64,000 nt of DNA from UBA6912 sp041611095 (GTDB taxonomy: Bacteria > Actinomycetota > Acidimicrobiia > Spongiisociales > UBA5794). The notes beneath the pieces were generated by a model. The model saw only the letters and a program-made list of their open reading frames with translations. It ran no database searches and was not told where the DNA came from. The stretch spans positions 62,001 through 126,000 of the forward strand of contig JBFINP010000001.1 of NCBI GenBank assembly GCA_041611095.1, read 5' to 3'. This document shows, one piece after another, positions 1-7,203 of this stretch; the first letter of the stretch is position 1, and every line of letters starts with the position of its first letter. A program made the translations under genes and the position numbers.

Positions 1-95
1 ACCACGTAGCGGAACATCGGGAGGACGTCCCGATACTCCCTGTAGATCTGCAGCTCGACGTCGGTCTCGAACCGCTCGAGATCTTCTTCACCCAT
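1..95 (-). CDS. DUF2469 family protein, N-terminal fragment
   Basis: Only the first 31 codons are inside the window. They read MGEEDLERFETDVEL and continue to QIYREYRDVLPMFRYVV. This matches the start of the short actinobacterial DUF2469 family (Rv2901c type), which has no established function and usually lies just after lepB/rnhB. The ATG at 95 is preceded by AGAGGTGAG, a good ribosome site. A TATGAT -10 candidate lies at 153-158 on the minus strand, giving a leader of about 55 bases. No rnhB is present between this gene and lepB, although many actinobacteria have one there. Family assignment rests on the N-terminus alone. Confidence 0.75.
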   Translation of the reverse strand, partial: MGEEDLERFETDVELQIYREYRDVLPMFRYV

Positions 96-238
96 GGGGT
101 CTCACCTCTGGTTGACGACCCAGCCGGCCGCCGTGGTCTGGTGCGAGGAGGCATCATACGCTCGATCCGCCGAAACGATGTTCACCGACCTTGTATCGCA
201 CGGCTGCGACACGACGCCGCACGCGCGGACTGGCGCCC

Positions 239-982
239 CTAGAGCCCGCTCCACCGGCTCGGCGGCCACAGGACGATGAAGGCCCGCCCCACGATCGACT
301 CCTCCTCGATGGGACCGAAGAACCGGCTGTCCTGGCTCGAGTTGCGATTGTCGTCCATCACGAAATACGTCCCGGGCGGAACGGTCTGCGGGCCGTAGTC
401 GGGCATGTTGGAGCGTGGATGGAGGTAGTCCTCGTCCAGTGGTTCGCCGTTGACGCGTACCACTCCTCCGCGAACCTCGATGGTGTCCCCGGGCAGCCCG
501 ACGACACGCTTGATGAACTCCGACTTCGGAGTCGACACGCCAATCGACTCGGCCAGATTGCGCACGATCGATTCGGGCACCGACTCCCGCTCCTGGGTGC
601 CACGCGGATCGTCGAAGACGATGATGTCGCCACGGCCGATGTCGCCGAAGTCATAGGACAGCTTGTTCACCAGCACGCGGTCGTTGATCAGCAGCGTGTT
701 CTCCATCGAGCTCGACGGAATCCAGAAGGCTTGGACGACGAACGTCTTGATGACGACGGCGATGAGGAGGGCCACCAGGATGAGGACGGGCAGCTCGCGC
801 CAGAACGACTTGTGGTGCGGCTCCTGCTCGACTTCATCGGGCATGACCTCGGCCGCCGGGCTCTCCACGTCGTCGCCGGGATCGACGAGGTCGGGATCCT
901 GGGACACGCCCCGGCCCGGCGGATACGACAGCGCCTCGGGCGCGGCGTCACCCACGGTCGAGTGGAGATCGGGTTCGGTCAC
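239..982 (-). CDS. lepB: Signal peptidase I
   Basis: Membrane serine protease (S26) that removes signal peptides from exported proteins outside the membrane. It has 247 residues: an acidic cytoplasmic N-tail of about 60, one membrane segment near 64-85, then the catalytic domain. The nucleophile is Ser92 in IPSSSMENT and the general base is Lys158 in FIKRVVGLPGD. The C-terminal boxes include FVMDDNRNSSQDSR. The start is GTG at 982, six bases after a TAACGT -10 box (989-994), so the message is probably leaderless and lepB has its own promoter despite following rplS and the glycosylase gene on the same strand. Confidence 0.95.
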   Translation of the reverse strand: MTEPDLHSTVGDAAPEALSYPPGRGVSQDPDLVDPGDDVESPAAEVMPDEVEQEPHHKSFWRELPVLILVALLIAVVIKTFVVQAFWIPSSSMENTLLINDRVLVNKLSYDFGDIGRGDIIVFDDPRGTQERESVPESIVRNLAESIGVSTPKSEFIKRVVGLPGDTIEVRGGVVRVNGEPLDEDYLHPRSNMPDYGPQTVPPGTYFVMDDNRNSSQDSRFFGPIEEESIVGRAFIVLWPPSRWSGL

Positions 983-1006
983 GGTCGCACGTTACTCCAG
1001 CACCGA

Positions 1007-1651
1007 TCAAAAGCCGGCGGGGTCGTAGGCCGCACCGCCGAGATAGTCGTGCCACAACAGCCGGGCGGCGACGGCACGCCACGGCCGCCAACGCTCCGCA
1101 AGGCGCTCCGCCTCCTCGTAGGTCGGCGGCTCGGGCCTGCCGAGCGCTCGGCCCAGGGAGACGACGAGGGCGCGATCGCCATTGGGCCACGCGTCGGGCC
1201 GGCCGAGGGCGAAAAGCAGGTAGTTGGCGGCGGTCCACGGCCCGACCCCGACGAGCTCCTGGAGCCGGTGCATCACCTCGGCGTCCGGCAGATCGCCGAG
1301 CTCCACCAGATCGAGAGCGCCGGAAAGGATGTCCTCGGAGAGGAGCCGGACGTACCGGGTTTTCTGGCGGCTGAAGCCGACACTCTTGAGCTCGGCGTCA
1401 TCGAGGGTGAGGAATCGGTCGGGAGTGACCTCGCCGAGCCGCTCGGCGAGACGTTCGTACGCCGCCGCCCCCGACGCCAGTGAGACCTGCTGCTCGAGGA
1501 TGAGTTTGACCATCGTGGGAAAGCCCGGCTCGCGCCGCCACAGCGGCGGTGTGCCGTTGCGGCGTACGAGCGACGCCAGCGTCTTGTCCGTCGCGGCGAG
1601 GGCGCGACAGCCGGTTTCGAGCATGGTCGGGTCGATGCGGACCGGGGCCAT
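1007..1651 (-). CDS. DNA-3-methyladenine glycosylase, AlkA-like (HhH-GPD)
   Basis: Base-excision-repair glycosylase that removes alkylated purines. The 214-residue protein has the helix-hairpin-helix LVGVGPWTAANYLLF (about 133-147), followed by the GPD-type segment PNGDRAL, where Asp159 is the expected catalytic acid. It lacks the N-terminal domain of E. coli AlkA, so it is of the short type. The ATG at 1651 lies 15 bases after the rplS stop, so it is likely cotranscribed with trmD-rplS, which is not a usual neighbour. Substrate range within the family cannot be read from sequence. Confidence 0.85.
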   Translation of the reverse strand: MAPVRIDPTMLETGCRALAATDKTLASLVRRNGTPPLWRREPGFPTMVKLILEQQVSLASGAAAYERLAERLGEVTPDRFLTLDDAELKSVGFSRQKTRYVRLLSEDILSGALDLVELGDLPDAEVMHRLQELVGVGPWTAANYLLFALGRPDAWPNGDRALVVSLGRALGRPEPPTYEEAERLAERWRPWRAVAARLLWHDYLGGAAYDPAGF

Positions 1652-1665
1652 GGGGCGCCGGAGCG

Positions 1666-2010
1666 TCAGGTGCGCTTTTCCTTGATGCGGGTGGCCTTGC
1701 CGACCCGGTCGCGGAGGAAGTAGAGCTTGGCGCGCCGCACGTCGCCCTTCCGCACCACCTCGATCTTCTGGAGGATCGGGGCGTGCACCGGGAAGATGCG
1801 CTCGACACCGACACCGAAGCTGACCTTGCGCACGGTGAACGTCTCGCGGAGACCGCCGCCGCTGCGAGCGATGACGACCCCTTCGAAGACCTGGACGCGC
1901 TCGCGCCCGCCTTCCACGACGCGCACGTGCACCTTGACGCTGTCGCCCGGAGCGAAGTCGGGCACGTCGTCGCGCAGGTATGCCGCCTCGATGTGATCGA
2001 GCGTGTTCAC
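1666..2010 (-). CDS. rplS: Ribosomal protein bL19
   Basis: Large-subunit protein at the 30S-50S interface. The 114 residues match the full family length, with the typical core FAPGDSVKVHVRVVEG and FTVRKVSFGVGVERIFP and a basic tail ending RIKEKRT. It starts at GTG 2010, five bases after GGAGG. It follows trmD by 33 bases, the normal trmD-rplS pair. In relatives rimM precedes trmD directly, but here rimM lies about 33 kb away at 35737-36360. Confidence 0.97.
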   Translation of the reverse strand: MNTLDHIEAAYLRDDVPDFAPGDSVKVHVRVVEGGRERVQVFEGVVIARSGGGLRETFTVRKVSFGVGVERIFPVHAPILQKIEVVRKGDVRRAKLYFLRDRVGKATRIKEKRT

Positions 2011-2043
2011 GGGGTCCTCCGAAAGGAAGAAGGACGCAGAAGT

Positions 2044-2736
2044 TTAGACGCTCCGGTCGTCGTCGACGAAATCCGGTCCGAGGAGGTCGGGGCGCCGCTC
2101 TGCCGTCCTTCTCTTGCGCTGCTCCCGGCGCCATTCCGCGATGCGTCCGTGGTCACCCGACAGCAGGACCTCGGGCACATGCCACCCCCGGAACTCGGCA
2201 GGGCGCGTGTACTGCGGCTCCTCGAGCAGACCGTCGCGGAAGCTCTCGGTCACGACGGATTCCGGATTGCCGACGACTCCGGGCAGCAGCCGGGTGACGC
2301 CCTCGATGATCGCCAGCGCCGCCACCTCGCCGCCGAGCAGCACATAGTCGCCGAGCGACACCTCCTCGTCGATGAGGTGCTCGGCCACTCGCTCGTCCAC
2401 GCCCTCGTAACGCCCGCACACGAGCGTGAGCGCCGGGAGCTCCGCCCAGCGATCGAGCATCGCTTGGTTGAGCGGCGCGCCTGCCGGCGTCAGCAATACC
2501 CGTTGAGTGGCAGCGAGCGGCTCCAGCGCCTCAGCCAGCGGCTCCACCATCATCACCATGCCCGCCCCGCCACCGAAGGGTGCGTCGTCGACCTGACGGT
2601 GAACCCCCTTGCCCCATCGCCGCAGGTCGATCAGGCTCACCTCGAGGAGTCCATCTTCCCGCGCCTTGCCGACCAGGCTCACCTCGAGCGGCGAGACGAA
2701 CAGCTCGGGGAATATCGTGATGACGTTGATCCGCAT
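2044..2736 (-). CDS. trmD: tRNA (guanine37-N1)-methyltransferase
   Basis: SPOUT-fold enzyme that methylates G37 of tRNAs with SAM and so prevents frameshifting. The 230 residues begin MRINVITIFPELF and carry the knot signatures VCGRYEGVDERV and SLGDYVLLGGEVAAL. The final third (RPAEFRGWHVPEVLLSGDH) binds tRNA. The ATG at 2736 is six bases after a TACCCT box (2743-2748 on the minus strand), so transcription probably starts at the start codon. Having its own promoter fits its loss of contact with rimM. Confidence 0.96.
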   Translation of the reverse strand: MRINVITIFPELFVSPLEVSLVGKAREDGLLEVSLIDLRRWGKGVHRQVDDAPFGGGAGMVMMVEPLAEALEPLAATQRVLLTPAGAPLNQAMLDRWAELPALTLVCGRYEGVDERVAEHLIDEEVSLGDYVLLGGEVAALAIIEGVTRLLPGVVGNPESVVTESFRDGLLEEPQYTRPAEFRGWHVPEVLLSGDHGRIAEWRREQRKRRTAERRPDLLGPDFVDDDRSV

Positions 2737-2765
2737 GGTTCCAGGGTACGGTGCGGCGCCGGCGC

Positions 2766-3995
2766 TCACGCGCTCGTCGGGATCTCGCTCCAAGGGCGAT
2801 CGAGGTCCGTCCGGATGTCCTTGGGGAGACCGAGGACCCTCTCGGCGATGATGTTGCGCTGCACCGCATCGGTGCCCCCACCGATCCGCAGCCCTGGACC
2901 GCCGAGGAAGCCGGCATGCCACTCCCCCGCCCACGGCGCTTCGTCGCCGATGACCATCGCATCGGAACCCAGCACGTCGAGTGCCAGATCGAAGGCGTCG
3001 GTGAGGACGTCCGTTGCGGCGAGCTTCATGATCGACCCCTCCGGCCCCGGCATTCGGCCCTGGGACACCGCGGTCATGAGACGAAGGAGCGTCGAGCGCA
3101 GCGCCCCGGCGCGCACGTAGAGGTCGGCGTAGCGCTGACGGATCCTCGGATCGGCCCCGAGCGCCCTCTCGCGGATGAGGTCGCCGAGGCCGTCGATGAT
3201 CCGGTGACCACCGGCAATGGCGTTGAAGCGCTCCCACATGAAGGTGGATATGACGACACGCCACCCGTCGCCCACGTCGCCGATGCGGCGCTCTTCGGGA
3301 ACGCGAACATCGGTGAGGAAGACCTCGTTGAAGTTGGCCGAGTCGGTCATCTGTCGCAGCGGTTTCGACTCGACGCCGCCATCGTGCATGTCGACCATGA
3401 AGGCGGTGAGGCCACGGTGCTTGGGCGCCTGGGGATCGTGGCGGGCGATGCACAGCCCCCAATCCGAGCGATGGGCGAAGGTGGTCCAGACCTTCTGGCC
3501 GTTGATGACCCATTCGTCGCCGTCCCGCACCGCACGGGTCGCCAGCCCGGCGAGGTCGGAACCCGCGGCGGGCTCGGAGAAGAGCTGGCACCACACCTCG
3601 TCGCCGGCGAGCATCGGACGGAGGAACCGATCGCGTTGCTCCGCGGTGCCGTGCTGCAGCACGGCCGGCCCACACCAGCCGAGACCGACGACGAGCGCAT
3701 CGTGGGGGACGTCGTACTCGGCCTCTTCGATCTTGAAGATGAGCTCCTCGATGAGCGAGCCACCGCGGCCGCCGTACGTCTCGGGCCATGAGATCCCGGC
3801 CCACCCGGCGTCGAACTTGGTGCGCTGCCACCGCTTCGCCTCGGCGAGCCGGGCCTCCTCCTCTACGGTCGACCACTCGGCGACGATGGCGGAGAGCACG
3901 ACGGCCTTGTCGGAGAGCGGCTCGGCATTGGCCGCGAGGAACGCCTTCGCCTCTTTCCGGAATGCGGCTTCCGAGGGTGAGTCGTGCGGGTCCAT
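2766..3995 (-). CDS. Acyl-CoA dehydrogenase family protein
   Basis: FAD-dependent dehydrogenase introducing an alpha-beta double bond into an acyl-CoA and passing electrons to ETF (etfBA lies at 40.5-42.2 kb). It has 409 residues. Visible are the first signature LFSEPAAGSDLAGL with VINGQKVWTT, and near the C-terminus RIGGGTDAVQRNIIAERVLGLP. The substrate class is unclear: the form resembles long-chain or steroid-type FadE proteins more than short-chain butyryl enzymes. The ATG at 3995 is seven bases after TACCCT (4003-4008), back to back with the zur promoter, giving divergent leaderless promoters within about 30 bases. Confidence 0.88.
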   Translation of the reverse strand: MDPHDSPSEAAFRKEAKAFLAANAEPLSDKAVVLSAIVAEWSTVEEEARLAEAKRWQRTKFDAGWAGISWPETYGGRGGSLIEELIFKIEEAEYDVPHDALVVGLGWCGPAVLQHGTAEQRDRFLRPMLAGDEVWCQLFSEPAAGSDLAGLATRAVRDGDEWVINGQKVWTTFAHRSDWGLCIARHDPQAPKHRGLTAFMVDMHDGGVESKPLRQMTDSANFNEVFLTDVRVPEERRIGDVGDGWRVVISTFMWERFNAIAGGHRIIDGLGDLIRERALGADPRIRQRYADLYVRAGALRSTLLRLMTAVSQGRMPGPEGSIMKLAATDVLTDAFDLALDVLGSDAMVIGDEAPWAGEWHAGFLGGPGLRIGGGTDAVQRNIIAERVLGLPKDIRTDLDRPWSEIPTSA

Positions 3996-4037
3996 GGAGC
4001 CGAGGGTACCGCCTCGGTACCGGAGTACGATCGCCCC

Positions 4038-4463
4038 ATGGCGGAGACGGCAAGTGGCCTGATCGCAGCGTTGCGTGACGGCGGGTATCGAGTGACGTTG
4101 CAGAGACGCATCGTCTGCGACGTCCTCGCCGCCGCACCCGGCGAGCACTTGGACGCCGCAGAGATCGTTGCGCGCTCCGGGGAGACACTCGACCTCTCCA
4201 CCGTGTACCGGACCCTCGACGTGTTCGAACAGCTCGGAGTGCTCCACCACGTGCACCTCGGCCACGGGCCTGGCATCTATCACCTGAGCGAGCGCACCGA
4301 CCACCACCACCTCATGTGCGAACACTGCGGGCAGGTCGTGGACGTCCCGCTCGATGCGCTGGAGACGAGCTTTGCGGGCATCGTCGCCGACTACGGCTTC
4401 GTACCCGACGGCATCCACTTCGCCATTCTCGGCCGCCACGTGCAGTGCCCGACCGGCGACTAA
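4038..4463 (+). CDS. zur: Fur-family metal regulator, probably Zur
   Basis: Metal-sensing repressor, judged zinc-responsive because it directly precedes a znuABC-type importer. The 141 residues comprise a winged helix (VTLQRRIVCDVLA to LDLSTVYRTLDVFEQLGVLHH) and a dimerisation/metal domain with HLSERTDHHHLMCEHCG. The usual C-terminal CxxC is reduced to one Cys in the last residues (HVQCPTGD), so the structural zinc site is incomplete or different. ATG 4038 is six bases after TACGAT (4026-4031), so the message is probably leaderless. An in-frame ATG at 3984 would add 18 residues upstream of that promoter and is unlikely. Confidence 0.85.
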   Translation: MAETASGLIAALRDGGYRVTLQRRIVCDVLAAAPGEHLDAAEIVARSGETLDLSTVYRTLDVFEQLGVLHHVHLGHGPGIYHLSERTDHHHLMCEHCGQVVDVPLDALETSFAGIVADYGFVPDGIHFAILGRHVQCPTGD

Positions 4464-4469
4464 GATGCA

Positions 4470-4483
4470 AATCGCTTGCGATT
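4470..4483. promoter_or_regulatory. Candidate Zur operator before znuA
   Basis: Perfect inverted repeat aatcgc-tt-gcgatt between the zur stop and the znuA start. A possible -10 box, TAAGAT at 4461-4466, lies just before it, so a bound repressor would cover the transcription start. A related half, gcgattgc, recurs at 4503-4510. Position and symmetry suit a Fur/Zur site, but the sequence is not the classical AT-rich box. Confidence 0.45.
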
Positions 4484-4535
4484 GAGAGGCGCTCGCAACA
4501 AAGCGATTGCAGCAAGGGGAGGGGGAGCTATCTCG

Positions 4536-5534
4536 GTGCGCTCAAGGGAAATGTTCGGAGGCGTTCTCGCCGCTGCACTGCTCCTCGGCTCCTGCAGCGC
4601 GGATCCCACTTCCTCCGCCGTGGAAGACGGCAGCTTGGTCGTCGTGACGACCGTCTCCCCCATCACCAACCTGGCGGCCAACGTGGTGTGCGATCGTGCC
4701 CAGGTGATCGGGCTCGTCCCCGAAGGGGTGAACTCGCACACCTTCGAACCGGCGCCATCGGACGCGGCGCTTCTCGGGGACGCCGACGTGGTCTTCGTCA
4801 ACGGGCTCGAGCTCGAGGTGCCCACCGTCGAGCTGGCTCGCGCCAACCTCGTCGACGACGTCGAGATCGTCTCGCTCGGTGAGGCAACGATCGGACCCGA
4901 GGAGTACATCTTCGACTTCTCTTTCCCTTCCGAAGGTGGTGACCCCAACCCTCACCTCTGGACCAATCCGCCCTATGCGCTCGAATACGCCCGGGTCATC
5001 GCCGAGACGATGACCGTCCTCGACCCGGAGGGCACCGAAGACTACGAAGCCAACCTGGCGCGGCTCGAGGCGCGATTCGCCGAGCTCGACACCGCCGTGC
5101 GCACCGCCACTGAGACGGTGCCGCCCGAGATGCGCCGGCTCCTCACGTATCACGACTCGTTCCCCTACTTCGCCCGGGAGTACGGCTGGCAGGTGATCGG
5201 CGCCATCCAGCCCTCCGACTTCTCTGAGCCGTCGGCGCGCGACGTCGCCGCACTGATCGACCAGATTCGTGCCGAGGACGTGCCGGCGATCTTCGGCTCC
5301 GAGGTGTTCCCGAGCTCGGTCCTCGAGCAGATCGCCGCCGAGACCGGAGCTCGCTACGTCGATGAGCTACGCGACGACGACCTTCCCGGCGAGCAAGGCG
5401 GCCCGGAGCACTCATACTTCGGCCTCATGGTCTTCGACCTGCGTACCCTGGTCGAGGCGCTCGGCGGGGACGCCTCGGCGTTGGACGAGGTCGCCACCGC
5501 CAACTTCTGTGATGAGGCTCGCTATGCCGGTTGA
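4536..5534 (+). CDS. znuA: Zinc/manganese ABC importer, substrate-binding lipoprotein
   Basis: Cluster A-I solute-binding protein capturing Zn2+ or Mn2+ outside the membrane. GTG 4536 is preceded by AAGGGGAGGGGG. The product (332 residues) starts with a short lipoprotein signal ending LLLGSC at the lipobox. Metal ligands are visible in context: NSHTFEPAPSD, DPNPHLWTNP, YHDSFPYFAREYGW and the acidic C-terminal lobe near GSEVFPSS. It lacks the His-rich loop of many ZnuA proteins, so manganese cannot be excluded. Its stop overlaps the znuC start by 11 bases. Confidence 0.88.
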   Translation: MRSREMFGGVLAAALLLGSCSADPTSSAVEDGSLVVVTTVSPITNLAANVVCDRAQVIGLVPEGVNSHTFEPAPSDAALLGDADVVFVNGLELEVPTVELARANLVDDVEIVSLGEATIGPEEYIFDFSFPSEGGDPNPHLWTNPPYALEYARVIAETMTVLDPEGTEDYEANLARLEARFAELDTAVRTATETVPPEMRRLLTYHDSFPYFAREYGWQVIGAIQPSDFSEPSARDVAALIDQIRAEDVPAIFGSEVFPSSVLEQIAAETGARYVDELRDDDLPGEQGGPEHSYFGLMVFDLRTLVEALGGDASALDEVATANFCDEARYAG

Positions 5535-6324
5535 CGGCGCCGCGCTCGCCACCCTCAGCGAGGTGAGCTTTGCGTACGAGCACGAGACCGTGGTCGTCGA
5601 CATCGATCTTGAGCTCACGACGGGCAGCCTGCGCGGAATCGTCGGCCCCAGCGGATCGGGCAAGTCGACCCTGCTCAAGCTGCTCGGCGGGATCGTCCAG
5701 CCGACGATCGGCACCGTGACCACGGCGCCTCAACTCCGGATCGGCTACGTCCCTCAGGTCGAGACCGTGAACTGGTACTTCCCGGTGACGGTGGACGAGG
5801 TGGTGCTCATGGGCAGTCCCGCACGTCGCCTCGGCGTCGGCTACACGACCGAGGAGAAGGCTCGCGCCCATCAGCTCCTCCACGATCTCGGCATCGGCCA
5901 CTTCGAGCATCGCCACATCCGCGAGCTGTCGGGCGGCCAGCAGCAGCGTGTCTTCCTGGCGAGGGCGCTCATGGCGGATCCCGACCTCGTGCTCCTGGAC
6001 GAGCCGATGGCCGGCGTCGACGTGAAGACCCGGCAGGACGTACTGGCCATCCTCCGCACGCTGGCGGGCGACGGGATCGCGGTGGTGCTCACCACCCACG
6101 ATCTCAACAGCGTCGCCGCCCACCTGCCCGCCGTCGTCTGCCTCAACCGCCGCATCATCGCCCAAGGCCCACCGGCGACGACGCTGGTCCCCGACGTCCT
6201 GCTCGAGACGTTCGGCGCCGAGATGGAGCTGATCGAGCACGAGGGCCATCCGATCGTGATCGACAAGCATCCCGAATCGACCGTGATCCCGCGCCTGAGG
6301 AGGGCCGATGGACGTCCTGGCTGA
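5524..6324 (+). CDS. znuC: Zinc/manganese ABC importer, ATPase
   Basis: Cytoplasmic ATPase of the importer (266 residues). Walker A is GPSGSGKST, the signature is ELSGGQQQRVFLARAL, Walker B with the catalytic Glu is DLVLLDEPMAGVD, and the switch His is in LTTHDLN. The ATG at 5524 lies inside the end of znuA, indicating coupled translation. The last 17 bases overlap znuB. A second in-frame ATG at 5512 would add four residues. Confidence 0.92.
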   Translation: MPVDGAALATLSEVSFAYEHETVVVDIDLELTTGSLRGIVGPSGSGKSTLLKLLGGIVQPTIGTVTTAPQLRIGYVPQVETVNWYFPVTVDEVVLMGSPARRLGVGYTTEEKARAHQLLHDLGIGHFEHRHIRELSGGQQQRVFLARALMADPDLVLLDEPMAGVDVKTRQDVLAILRTLAGDGIAVVLTTHDLNSVAAHLPAVVCLNRRIIAQGPPATTLVPDVLLETFGAEMELIEHEGHPIVIDKHPESTVIPRLRRADGRPG

Positions 6325-7156
6325 CCCGTTCCGGTTCGAGTTCTTCCGCTACGGGATGGCGGTGGCGACCCTCGCCGGCGGGCTGTGTGCCCTCGTCGGC
6401 ACCTATGTCGTGCTGCGCAACATGAGCTACATCGGACACGGACTCAGCCATGCCATCTTCGGGGGTGCCGTCGCCAGCTACCTCGTCGGCCTCAACTTCT
6501 ACCTCGGCGCAGGGGCATGGGGTGTCGCCTCGGCCCTCATGGTCAACCGCGTCGCCCGACGACGCACCATCGGGGCCGACGCCGCCATCGGCGTGATCAC
6601 GACGGCGAGCTTCGCGCTGGGGGTGGCCCTCATCTCGCGCACCAGCGGGTTCACCCGCAACTTCGAAGCGGCGCTGTTCGGAAACGTCCTCGGGGTCGGC
6701 GTCTCCGACCTCGCCGTCGTAGGCGGTGTCAGTGCGGGCGTCGCTCTCGTGATCGTGCTCCTCTACCGGCCGTTCCTCTTCTTGACCTTCGATCCCGAGG
6801 TCGCCGAGGTCTTTGGGATACCTACCGCCCGGCTCGATGCGCTGTTCGCACTGCTGCTCGCCGCCTCGGTGATCGCCACGATGCAGGTGCTCGGGGTGAC
6901 GCTCATCGCCGCCGCCCTGGTGATCCCACCGGTGGTGGCCCGGCTGCTCACGGACCGCTTTCGCACCATGGTCGTCCTGTCGGTGCTGATGGGGACGATC
7001 TCCGGGTTCGTCGGGATGTACCTCTCGTTCCACCTCGACATCGCATCGGGTGCAGCCATCGTGCTCGTCCAAGGCACGCTCTTCGCAGTGGTGTACGCAG
7101 TCACGGCACGCAGCCGGGTGGGCCGCAAGCGCCTCGCCGGCGTCGCGGCGCACTGA
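6308..7156 (+). CDS. znuB: Zinc/manganese ABC importer, permease
   Basis: Multi-pass inner-membrane permease of the ABC-3 family (282 residues, about eight hydrophobic segments). Typical family stretches are LRNMSYIGHGLSHAIFGG near the N-terminus and GVTLIAAALVIPPVVARLL in the second half, the region that contacts ZnuC. It starts inside the end of znuC and is the last gene of the zur-znuACB unit. The cofH gene converges on it 47 bases away, with no strong terminator between them. Confidence 0.92.
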   Translation: MDVLADPFRFEFFRYGMAVATLAGGLCALVGTYVVLRNMSYIGHGLSHAIFGGAVASYLVGLNFYLGAGAWGVASALMVNRVARRRTIGADAAIGVITTASFALGVALISRTSGFTRNFEAALFGNVLGVGVSDLAVVGGVSAGVALVIVLLYRPFLFLTFDPEVAEVFGIPTARLDALFALLLAASVIATMQVLGVTLIAAALVIPPVVARLLTDRFRTMVVLSVLMGTISGFVGMYLSFHLDIASGAAIVLVQGTLFAVVYAVTARSRVGRKRLAGVAAH

Positions 7157-7203
7157 GAACCGGGCTCGCGCCGCTGGAGCTTTCAGCGCACTCTCGACGC
7201 GCC

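Noticed and set aside
191..1483. Long plus-strand ORF of 430 codons over lepB and the glycosylase gene
   Set aside because: It is antisense to two recognised genes and has the low-complexity Arg/His/Asp-rich look of a GC-rich shadow frame.
1549..3120. 523-codon plus-strand ORF over rplS and trmD
   Set aside because: Antisense shadow of two conserved genes.
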